From: a bacterium
Lineage (GTDB): Bacteria > SZUA-79 > Acidulodesulfobacterales > Acidulodesulfobacteraceae
Direction of reading: 5' to 3'
DNA length: 64,000 bases
Assembly (NCBI GenBank): GCA_021850985.1
Contig: JAJZJX010000001.1
Location: 121,389-185,388 of the forward strand
A program made the position numbers and the translations under genes. Every line of letters begins with the position of its first letter. Positions within the stretch are counted from its first letter, which is position 1. This document shows, piece by piece, positions 30,694 through 38,246 of this stretch. Below the pieces are notes generated by a model. The model saw nothing but the letters and a program-made list of their open reading frames with translations, had not been told where the DNA came from and ran no database searches.

Positions 30694-32212
30694 ACTTTTA
30701 GACTTAATATTAATACTTCCGGCGGCGGCTTTGATATTTTCAATTTTTACCGACGTGCTATGGATGTCTTATCTTCAGTTGGCGGTGTCCGTTCTTGTTT
30801 TTTTAACGGTCGGCGCAGTAGCCCTTTCTTTTAATTCTATATCCGTTTTTCTCGGGGGTTTTTTCTTCTTGGATTATATTAATTTAGTGATACTTATAAC
30901 AGTTTCGACGCTCGAACTTTTCGTGGCATTTTATTCTTTCGGATACGTCAGGAGCGAAATAGCCGGCGGCGTATCGAAAAGAAAATTTAAATTTTATTAT
31001 TTCTGGAAAAATTTATTTATTTTCAGCATGATGGTTTCGATACTGTCTAATAATCTAGGCATTTACTGGACGGGACTGGAAGCAACGACGCTTGCGACTG
31101 CTTTATTAGTTTCTTTTAACAGGACTAAAGAATCTTTCGAAGCTACATGGAAATACGTCATAATGTGTTCGGTAGGCATTGCCATAGGGCTTTTTGCTAT
31201 AGTTATATTATATTTTACCACTTTTCAGGTTTACGGCGAAAGCATGCGTTCTTTATCTTTTATAAATATTATGCAGGCAGGCGCAAAATTAGACAAAAAT
31301 TTTCTTATGCTGTCTTTTATTCTTGCGCTTGTCGGATTTGGGACGAAAGTAGGATTTGCTCCTATGCACAACTGGCTTCCAGATGCGCATTCGCAGGGTC
31401 CAAGCCCCGTCAGCGCATTATTGTCTGGTGTTTTGCTTAATACCGCACTTTTGGGTATTTTGAGATTTTATCAGATAAACAGCGCCGCCGGCATATATTA
31501 TCCGCGGTATTTTCTAATCGGTTTCGGTTTTTTAACTATTATGGTATCGGCTTTTTCGATAATAAAGCAGACAGACTACAAGCGGCTTTTCGCATTCTCT
31601 TCCATGGAAAATATGGGCATTATAGCGCTTGGTTTCGGCATAGGCGGAATTGCGGTTATAGGAAGCCTGCTTCAGATTTTTTTTCACGCTTTGAATAAAG
31701 GGCTGCTTTTTTTATCTTCGGGAAACGTTCTTGCGGCTACCCATGAAAGAAGAATAGATAAGATAAGAAATTTATCCAAAAATTTTCCGATTACGGGTAT
31801 AGTTCTCCTTTTCGGGGCAATGGGAATCAGCGGTATGCCGCCGTTTGCTATGTTTCTTGGAGAAATATATATTATGACGGGCGTTTTTAGAACCGATATA
31901 TGGCTGGGATTTTTAGTTTTTATCCTTCTTATTTTAGTTTTTGTAGGACTTTTCGGAAAAGTTCTTAAAATGTACGTCGGAAAGGAAAATGAAGACAGAG
32001 AAGAAGAAGGCGAAGAAAGCGAATTTAAAAGCGGCGTTACAGGCGGGGCGCATAAAGCGGTTAACGAGGCTGCGCTTCATACTTTCATTGTCTATGTTCC
32101 GTTAATAATTCTTTTGTTTTCATCGTTTCTTTTATTTTATATTCCGTATCCTTTTTTACATATAGTGAAATCTGCGGCGGCAGAATTTGGAGGAAAGTTG
32201 ATTTTTAAATGA
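30683..32212 (+). CDS. hyfF: Hydrogenase-4-like proton pump subunit HyfF (NuoN/NuoM family)
   Basis: 509 residues with a TTG start behind AAGGAG. Core motifs are WTGLEATTLATALLVSFNRTKESFEATWKY... in part, and GFGTKVGFAPMHNWLPDAHS with a conserved lysine. ENMGIIALGFGIGG and FHALNKGLLFLSSGN follow. It is a second antiporter-like subunit, so the complex has at least two pump modules. It overlaps hyfG by 4 bp. Confidence 0.88.
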   Translation: MHHKLLDLILILPAAALIFSIFTDVLWMSYLQLAVSVLVFLTVGAVALSFNSISVFLGGFFFLDYINLVILITVSTLELFVAFYSFGYVRSEIAGGVSKRKFKFYYFWKNLFIFSMMVSILSNNLGIYWTGLEATTLATALLVSFNRTKESFEATWKYVIMCSVGIAIGLFAIVILYFTTFQVYGESMRSLSFINIMQAGAKLDKNFLMLSFILALVGFGTKVGFAPMHNWLPDAHSQGPSPVSALLSGVLLNTALLGILRFYQINSAAGIYYPRYFLIGFGFLTIMVSAFSIIKQTDYKRLFAFSSMENMGIIALGFGIGGIAVIGSLLQIFFHALNKGLLFLSSGNVLAATHERRIDKIRNLSKNFPITGIVLLFGAMGISGMPPFAMFLGEIYIMTGVFRTDIWLGFLVFILLILVFVGLFGKVLKMYVGKENEDREEEGEESEFKSGVTGGAHKAVNEAALHTFIVYVPLIILLFSSFLLFYIPYPFLHIVKSAAAEFGGKLIFK

Positions 32213-33726
32213 ATAAGATTATGTTTAATAAACACTATACAGAAATAGAATCGGACTATTTTGCGAATTCGGCGGAAATTCTTAAAGCTTCGGGAAAATA
32301 CCTGCTCGGCATCGTTGCGGCTGACGAAAGAAGCATAAATTCTAAATTCAGCATTAGATATTTTTTCGGAGGAACGGATGGCGGCGGCATAGAGGAATAT
32401 TGCGTAAAAACCGATGAAAGTTTTCGCTCTATTTCTAAAATATGTCCTTCGGCAAAAATGTACGAGCGCGAAATATACGATTTATTCGGACTTTTACCGG
32501 AAGGTCACCCGGACTTAAGGCCTTTAATGCTTTATCCCGAAAACTGGGATTCCTCCGTTCATCCTTTGAGAAAAGATTATAACGGTGTAATTCACGAAAT
32601 GAAAAAATACGGCGGGTATAAATTTAAAGAAGTTTTGGGGGAAGGCATTTTTAACGTATTAGTGGGACCTGTCCATGCGGGAATAATCGAACCAGGGCAT
32701 TTCAGGTTTTCTTTAGCGGGAGAGCCGGTTTTACAGCTTGAAATAAGGCATTTTTGGAAACACAGGGGCATTGAAAAACTCTGCGAAGGCAAAGATTTTA
32801 ACGAAGCGTTAGGTATTATTTCAAAGATTTCGGGAGATAACAGCGTCAATATATCAATAAGCTATCTTGAAGCCGCAGAAAGTATCTTAAATATCGAAAT
32901 AACCGAAAGAGCTAAATATATAAGGGTAATTCTTGCTGAACTTGAAAGAATTTGGAACTATGTGCGTGACGTTGCGTGGATTTTTATGGATATAGGATTT
33001 GCCTTGCCGGCGCAGAATCTGTTTGCGCTTCAGGAAGAGTTGATGAGACTCAATAAAAATTTAAGCGGCCACAGATTTTTGTTTAATTCTTTGACTTTGG
33101 GCGGCGTTAATTTCGATATGGATTCACGGAAATTAAAAGAAATAGAAGATATGGTAAATAAGGTCGAAAATATTATAAAAGATTCGGAAGAATTTATCTT
33201 AAGTTCTTCTTCGGTTTTAGACAGGCTTGAGTTTACCGGAAAAATTAACAAGAAAACTGCGGAAGAGCTTTCTCTTTGCGGCATAAGCGCAAGAGCGTCG
33301 GAACTAAAGCGCGATACCAGAGCGGAATTTCCTTATCTTATATACGGCAGGTTAAATTTAAAGCCGGTTATTCTTGACGGCGGCGATGTTTTTGCAAGAA
33401 CGGCGCTAAGAATTAAAGAAATTTATCTTTCTAAAAAAATAATTTCCGATTTATCGTCTAACATGCCCGAAGGAAATATTGCCGTTTCATGCGAAAGTAA
33501 GCCCGAAGCTTTCGGCTATGCCGTAGGCAATTCGGAAACTTCGAGAGGCAACGCTTTTTTCTATATAATGGCGGACGACAAGGGGAAGATTTTCAGGCTT
33601 AAATATATCGATCCGTCGTTCAGAATTTGGCCTTCAATTCAGTACGGGGTGCTGGGGAATATAATTGCAGATTTTCCTTTAATAAACAAAAGCCTTAATC
33701 TTTCATATGCAGGGAACGATATGTGA
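32209..33726 (+). CDS. hyfG: HyfG-like large subunit (NuoC-NuoD fusion) lacking Ni ligands
   Basis: 505 residues. Residues 1-150 are the NuoC-like 30-kDa domain (SAKMYEREIYDLFGLLPEGHPD). The rest is NuoD/[NiFe] large-subunit fold (EPGHFRFSLAGEPVLQLEIRHFWKHRGIEKL). In true group 4 hydrogenases the two C-x2-C pairs bind Ni-Fe. Here the first region reads KISGDNSVNISISYLEA and the last YIDPSFRIWP, with no cysteine in either. It therefore cannot hold a Ni-Fe centre and belongs with the energy-converting hydrogenase-related (Ehr) type. Confidence 0.9.
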   Translation: MNKIMFNKHYTEIESDYFANSAEILKASGKYLLGIVAADERSINSKFSIRYFFGGTDGGGIEEYCVKTDESFRSISKICPSAKMYEREIYDLFGLLPEGHPDLRPLMLYPENWDSSVHPLRKDYNGVIHEMKKYGGYKFKEVLGEGIFNVLVGPVHAGIIEPGHFRFSLAGEPVLQLEIRHFWKHRGIEKLCEGKDFNEALGIISKISGDNSVNISISYLEAAESILNIEITERAKYIRVILAELERIWNYVRDVAWIFMDIGFALPAQNLFALQEELMRLNKNLSGHRFLFNSLTLGGVNFDMDSRKLKEIEDMVNKVENIIKDSEEFILSSSSVLDRLEFTGKINKKTAEELSLCGISARASELKRDTRAEFPYLIYGRLNLKPVILDGGDVFARTALRIKEIYLSKKIISDLSSNMPEGNIAVSCESKPEAFGYAVGNSETSRGNAFFYIMADDKGKIFRLKYIDPSFRIWPSIQYGVLGNIIADFPLINKSLNLSYAGNDM

Positions 33727-33753
33727 TTTATGGCAGTTAACAGTGTTATTGAT

Positions 33754-33783
33754 GTCATTGCGAGCGAAGCGAAGCAATCTTTT
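33754..33783. repeat. Short dispersed repeat CATTGCGAGCGAAGCGAAGCAATC
   Basis: GTCATTGCGAGCGAAGCGAAGCAATCTTTT, with ATTGC...GCAAT ends forming a hairpin. It lies in the 125-bp gap between hyfG and hyfI. This kind of sequence recurs in many bacterial genomes; the 1499 repeat begins with the same ten bases. Confidence 0.6.
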
Positions 33784-33851
33784 GATAGTTTGCAAAATAA
33801 CAGGAAAAGTAGGAAAAGGTATATTAATAAGATAGGCGGTGAGATAATATT

Positions 33852-34388
33852 ATGTTTTTAAAAAAACTGTTATTTAAAAATAAGACACAGGATATAGCTC
33901 CGGAAAGCGGAGAGGGGTCGGTTTTAATTAAAGGGGATGAATTAAAACTTTTGGTTGACAAGGTATTTGGAAGAAGTTTATTCGTCAGGCTCGTGGACAG
34001 CGGCTCCTGCAACGCTTGCGAAACCGAACTGGCTGCTCTTTCTAACCCTTATTACGATTTGGAAAGATTCGGCATAAAGTTTGTCGCATCGCCGAAGCAT
34101 GCCGACATTCTTATGGTAACCGGATGCTTAACCAGAAATATGCTTAATCCGCTTTTAAAGACATACGAGAACATTCCTTCGCCTAAGTTTGTTATTACCG
34201 TAGGCGACTGCGCAGAAACCGGCGGACCTTTTAAAGATTCGTATTCGGTATGCGGACCGGTTTCAAAATATTTAAATGCCGCAGTTCACGTCAAAGGATG
34301 CCCGCCTGAACCCAAAGCGGTAATATCTGCATTTTTAAAATTAATGGATATTCTAAAATCAGGCAAGCAGGAAAAGCTGCCGGATTAA
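33852..34388 (+). CDS. hyfI: Hydrogenase-4-like small subunit HyfI (NuoB family)
   Basis: 178 residues. The [4Fe-4S] ligands are seen in DSGSCNACETEL, MVTGCLTRN and VKGCPPEP, with GDCAETGGPF between, as in NuoB/HyfI. It would carry the last cluster before the modified large subunit. No HyfA/HyfH-type ferredoxin gene is visible in this window. It is the last hyf gene before the mer insertion. Confidence 0.88.
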   Translation: MFLKKLLFKNKTQDIAPESGEGSVLIKGDELKLLVDKVFGRSLFVRLVDSGSCNACETELAALSNPYYDLERFGIKFVASPKHADILMVTGCLTRNMLNPLLKTYENIPSPKFVITVGDCAETGGPFKDSYSVCGPVSKYLNAAVHVKGCPPEPKAVISAFLKLMDILKSGKQEKLPD

Positions 34389-34476
34389 TTTTCCATAATA
34401 AATAAATTTGTATATTAATTGACTTTACCGTATACGAAAAATAAAATCTGACACCCTTTTCCTTTCCCAATTTGTG

Positions 34477-34505
34477 ACGGTGACAGAATTCAATTTTGTC
34501 ACCGT
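34477..34505. repeat. REP-like palindrome upstream of merA
   Basis: ACGGTGACAGAATT (34477-34490), C, AATTTTGTCACCGT (34492-34505), 14-bp arms with one mismatch. Directly before it (from about 34437) is AAAATAAAATCTGACACCCTTTTCC, the companion half-repeat. It marks the left side of the merA cassette. Confidence 0.85.
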
Positions 34506-34522
34506 ATCTAAAAAAGAAACCC

Positions 34523-34554
34523 TTGACATTATACATAAGTATAAGGTGTACAAT
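34523..34554 (+). promoter_or_regulatory. MerR-type promoter/operator of merA
   Basis: TTGACA (34523) and TACAAT (34549) with a long 20-bp spacer. The spacer holds the dyad TTATAC-ATAA-GTATAA, the same 6-4-6 geometry as the classical mer operator CCGTAC-ATGA-GTACGG. Overlong spacers needing DNA untwisting are the hallmark of MerR-family control. A near-identical copy is at 63883. Confidence 0.85.
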
Positions 34555-34609
34555 ATAAGTATTGAGTATAATTAAACTGCATCTTAACTTTAACTAATGG
34601 AGAAAAAAC

Positions 34610-36310
34610 ATGAAAAAGATTAAAATTAACGTGGAAGGTATGACCTGCGAACACTGCGTTACGTCTTTAAATAAAGCGGTCAATAAAGTAAAGGGGGTTG
34701 TTAAAGTAGATACGTCTTTGGCTAAAAAAGAAAGTTTAATTTTAGCTGCAGACGACATAAAAGTTGAAGATATTACAAAAAGCATTGAAAATGCGGGATA
34801 TAAACCTTTATCGCATGAAACCGTTAATGTTTCGGAATCCGAATTAGAAAAAAGCGGAACGGAAACCGGCAATACTGAAGAAAAAAAACATAATTATCAA
34901 TACGATTTAATAGTAGTCGGCGGAGGTTCTGCAGCTTTTTCCGCCGCTATAAAATTTGCCGACGAAGGGAAAAAAGTTTGCGTAGTAGAAAACTGGATTA
35001 TTGGAGGCACCTGTCTTAATAGAGGATGCGTTCCGTCGAAACATCTTTTGGAAGCCGCAAGAATATATTATGAGCCGCTTAATAATAAATTTAAAGGCAT
35101 AGAAACAAAACAGGCGCGTATTGACGTTAAAGAGCTTATAAAAGTTAAAACCGAACTCCTTGACAGTCTTAGAGAAATGAAATATTATAACGTATTAAGG
35201 GGTTACAGCAATATTACTTTTATAGAAGGCAGAGGGAGTTTCGAATCGAAAAATTCGGTAAAAGTTATTCCCAATGATAAAAGTAAAGAATCTTTTAATA
35301 TTACTGCCGAAAAATTTATTATAGCAACGGGTTCGAAAAATCAGATAATAAATATTGAAGGATTGGAAACTGTCGGCTATATTACTAATGAAGAGATATT
35401 GAAGCTCGATTATCTGCCGGAAACTCTTTTAATACTTGGAACGAGGGCTGTATCGTTAGAATTTGCCCAGATGTTTAGAAGGTTCGGTTCAAATGTTATA
35501 GTTGTAGGGCGTTCGGGAAGAATTTTGCTTAACGAAGAACCTGAGATTTCAGATACGCTCATTGAAATATTAAAAAAAGAAGGAATTGAGTTTTTGATGA
35601 ATTCCGGCATAAACAAACTTTATAAAAAAGACGGCAAAAAATTTGCTGAAATTAAAACGAAAGAAGGGCTTAAGGCGGTTAAGTTTGACGAATTTTTAAT
35701 GGCTACCGGCGTTGTAGGAAATACTGACGGATTAAATCTTAGCATTGTCGGCGTGAAAACAGACAAATACGGTTTCGTAAAAGTCGACGGCGAGCTTAAG
35801 ACCGATAATCCTGATATTTACGCCTGCGGGGACGTTACCGGTTTAACTAGGCTTGTTACGACTGCGGCTTACGACGGCAAAATTGCTGCAGAAAATATGT
35901 TGCACGTGAAACATTTAAAAGTCGATTATTCTGCAGTTGCGCATACCATATTTACCGATCCAGAAGTTTCGTCCGTCGGGTTGACCGAAGAAGCTGCAAT
36001 TAAAGAAGGTTACGACGTAATAAAAACAGTTTTTCCTGTAGAATACGTTCCTAAGGCAAGATCTATTTTTAAAACCGAAGGCGTTATAAAGATGATAGCC
36101 GATAAAAAAACGGGCAGGGTTCTTGGCGTCCATATGGTTGCGCACAACTCGTCGGAAACGATTCAGCAGGCAAGCGTCTATCTTCAAAATAGCTATACGA
36201 TTCAGCAGATAGGCGAAGAGATAGGGGTCTATCCGACTATGGCTGAAGGACTTAAGCTTGCGGCGCAGACTTTTACTAAAGACGTAAGCAAGCTTAGCTG
36301 CTGCGCCTAA
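34610..36310 (+). CDS. merA: Mercuric reductase with N-terminal heavy-metal domain
   Basis: 566 residues. Residues 1-70 form an HMA domain with GMTCEHC. The flavoprotein part starts at YDLIVVGGGSAAFSAAIKFA, and GGTCLNRGCVPSKHLLEAA carries the redox-active C-x4-C with the adjacent MerA-type sequence. The NADPH region has LILGTRAVSLEFAQMFRRFG. The protein ends KLSCCA, the vicinal Cys pair that hands Hg(II) to the active site. It reduces Hg(II) to Hg(0) with NADPH. It stands alone under a MerR-type promoter; no merT or merP is adjacent. Confidence 0.95.
   Translation: MKKIKINVEGMTCEHCVTSLNKAVNKVKGVVKVDTSLAKKESLILAADDIKVEDITKSIENAGYKPLSHETVNVSESELEKSGTETGNTEEKKHNYQYDLIVVGGGSAAFSAAIKFADEGKKVCVVENWIIGGTCLNRGCVPSKHLLEAARIYYEPLNNKFKGIETKQARIDVKELIKVKTELLDSLREMKYYNVLRGYSNITFIEGRGSFESKNSVKVIPNDKSKESFNITAEKFIIATGSKNQIINIEGLETVGYITNEEILKLDYLPETLLILGTRAVSLEFAQMFRRFGSNVIVVGRSGRILLNEEPEISDTLIEILKKEGIEFLMNSGINKLYKKDGKKFAEIKTKEGLKAVKFDEFLMATGVVGNTDGLNLSIVGVKTDKYGFVKVDGELKTDNPDIYACGDVTGLTRLVTTAAYDGKIAAENMLHVKHLKVDYSAVAHTIFTDPEVSSVGLTEEAAIKEGYDVIKTVFPVEYVPKARSIFKTEGVIKMIADKKTGRVLGVHMVAHNSSETIQQASVYLQNSYTIQQIGEEIGVYPTMAEGLKLAAQTFTKDVSKLSCCA
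35898..35913. promoter_or_regulatory. parS-like site inside merA (one mismatch)
   Basis: TGTTGCACGTGAAACA differs from parS only at the fifth base. It encodes MLHVKH in merA. ParB may tolerate this change. Binding is unproved. Confidence 0.45.
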
Positions 36311-36342
36311 TAACATTTCGATTTGTATAATTTTGTGACGGT

Positions 36343-36401
36343 GCCGGAATTGAATTCCGGCTGTAATTTGTGACGGGGACAGAATTAAATTCTGTCCCCG
36401 T
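36343..36401. repeat. Pair of REP-like palindromes after merA (canonical copy 2 plus degenerate copy)
   Basis: GCCGGAATT-G-AATTCCGGC (36343-36361) is a diverged copy. ACGGGGACAGAATT-A-AATTCTGTCCCCGT (36373-36401) is identical to the copy at 24969. Together they close the right side of the merA cassette and end 12 nt before the fdhB start. Confidence 0.85.
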
Positions 36402-36413
36402 ATCAATAGAATT

Positions 36414-38204
36414 ATGGAAGATAAAAATATAAATCTGACGATTTCGAGTATAATCAAAGAGGCTGATGGCAGGCAAGGAGCTTTATTTTATATATTAAAC
36501 GGTATAAACGAAAAGCTCGGCTATATACCTGACGATGCTATTTTGCTGATTTCTGAAAGCCTTAATATTTCAAAGGCGGAAGCGTACGGATTTCTTAGCT
36601 TTTTTAAGAATTACAATAAAGAATCAGATACAGCCGCTGATCCTTATCGTAAAATCGTAGTCTGCAGATCGGAAAGCTGCGAAGCGGCAGGTTCAAAAAG
36701 ACTGCTCGAACATATAAAAACAAGTTTAAATATAGATTTCGGTAAATTTAGTCCTGACGGAAAGTATTTTTTAGATTATGTTTACTGTTTCGGACACTGC
36801 GCAGCTTCGCCTGCAGTTGAAGTTGACGGTATTTTATACGAAAAAGTTACCTCAGAAACTTTCGACGAAATTATTAAAGCCCCAGAATCTAATAAATTAG
36901 GAAGTCCTGCAGAAGTTAAATCTGTTTTCCTCGTTAAAAATTTTGATCCGGTTAAATCTTTAATATTTGATTTAACCGGAAGTTTAAATCCTTTATCCGT
37001 CAGTGATTATGTAAATTCAGGCGGATTTGCCGCTTTAAAAAAGGTTATAGAAGGCGTAAAATCGGGCGATGAATCAGGAAAACAGTTTTTTATAGATGAA
37101 TTAAAGCGTTCCAAGCTTAGAGGCAGGGGAGGGGCAGGATTTCCTGCAGGGATTAAATGGGAAACGGTTTTTAAAGAAAAATCGGACATTAAGTATATAA
37201 TATGCAATGCCGATGAAGGAGATTCCGGCGCTTATGCCGACAGGATTATTCTTGAAAACCGCCCTCTTTCCGTTATCGAAGGAATGATTATTGCCGGTTT
37301 ACTAACCGGAGCGGAATACGGCTGCATATATTTAAGAGCCGAGTATAAGGCGGTCAAAAGTATAATCGAAGGAGCTCTTGAGGTTTTGAAAGACGGCGGT
37401 TATTTGGGTGGCGATATTTTAGGTTCAGGCTTTAAATTCGATATTGATTTAATTATAGGAGCTGGCAGCTATTTATGCGGAGAAGAAACCGCTCTTATGG
37501 AGAGCGTCGAAAATAAAAGGGGAACGGTAAGACAGAGGCCGCCGGTGCCTGCCGTAAAGGGGTTATACGGAAAACCTACAGTTATTAATAACGTGCTTAC
37601 TTTTGCCTATGCGGCATATATTCTAAAAGACGAATCTAATTTAGAAAATTTTTTGTCTTTAGGTACGGAAAATTCAAAAGGCACGCTGCCTTTTCAAGTT
37701 TCGGGAGCCGTTAAAAACCCTGGAATTTTTGAACTTCCTTTCGGCGTAACGTTAAAAGAACTGTTAAGTTTTGCGGAAGCGCAGAGCAATGCTAAAGCGG
37801 TTCAGATAGGCGGACCTCTCGGAGCTTACTTTCCTTTAAGCGAAGAATTTTTAAGTTTAAATCTTTCTTATGAAAGCGTTTTAGAGAAAGGCGGTTTGCT
37901 TGGACACGGAGGGATAGTAGTTTTTGGGGAAGAAACCGATTTTAAATACAGGCTGTTAAATGCGCTGGATTTTTTTATAGACGAATCATGCGGAAAGTGT
38001 GCTCCCTGCAGGATAGGGACGGTAAGGCTTAAGGAATTGTTTGAAAGAGTTTTAAAGAAGCAGAATGTAGAAGAAAATTTAAAAATAATTGACGAAATTC
38101 TTAAGTCTATGAAATATCTGTCTTTATGCGCTTTCGGAGCGGGCGTTCATATGCCTGTAAGAAGTCTTTTGACTTATTTTAAGAGCGAAATTTTAGAAAA
38201 ATAA
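36414..38204 (+). CDS. fdhB: NuoE-NuoF fusion, NAD(P)-linked flavoprotein subunit of formate dehydrogenase
   Basis: 596 residues. Residues 1-150 are the NuoE-like thioredoxin fold with a [2Fe-2S] site (CRSESC and YCFGHC). The NuoF part has KLRGRGGAGFPAGIKWE (FMN/NADH site), CNADEGDSGAYADR and the [4Fe-4S] motif SCGKCAPCRIGT with LSLCAFG. It accepts electrons from FdhA and passes them to NAD(P), or works in reverse. FdhA follows 42 bp later. The symbol is by function in the pair; HndC/HylB-type names are also used. Confidence 0.85.
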   Translation: MEDKNINLTISSIIKEADGRQGALFYILNGINEKLGYIPDDAILLISESLNISKAEAYGFLSFFKNYNKESDTAADPYRKIVVCRSESCEAAGSKRLLEHIKTSLNIDFGKFSPDGKYFLDYVYCFGHCAASPAVEVDGILYEKVTSETFDEIIKAPESNKLGSPAEVKSVFLVKNFDPVKSLIFDLTGSLNPLSVSDYVNSGGFAALKKVIEGVKSGDESGKQFFIDELKRSKLRGRGGAGFPAGIKWETVFKEKSDIKYIICNADEGDSGAYADRIILENRPLSVIEGMIIAGLLTGAEYGCIYLRAEYKAVKSIIEGALEVLKDGGYLGGDILGSGFKFDIDLIIGAGSYLCGEETALMESVENKRGTVRQRPPVPAVKGLYGKPTVINNVLTFAYAAYILKDESNLENFLSLGTENSKGTLPFQVSGAVKNPGIFELPFGVTLKELLSFAEAQSNAKAVQIGGPLGAYFPLSEEFLSLNLSYESVLEKGGLLGHGGIVVFGEETDFKYRLLNALDFFIDESCGKCAPCRIGTVRLKELFERVLKKQNVEENLKIIDEILKSMKYLSLCAFGAGVHMPVRSLLTYFKSEILEK

Positions 38205-38246
38205 AATCTATATAACATTATTCAAATATTTAAAATATATAAAGAA

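Noticed and set aside
32209-33726. HyfG as a working [NiFe] hydrogenase large subunit
   Set aside because: Neither C-x2-C Ni-binding pair is present.
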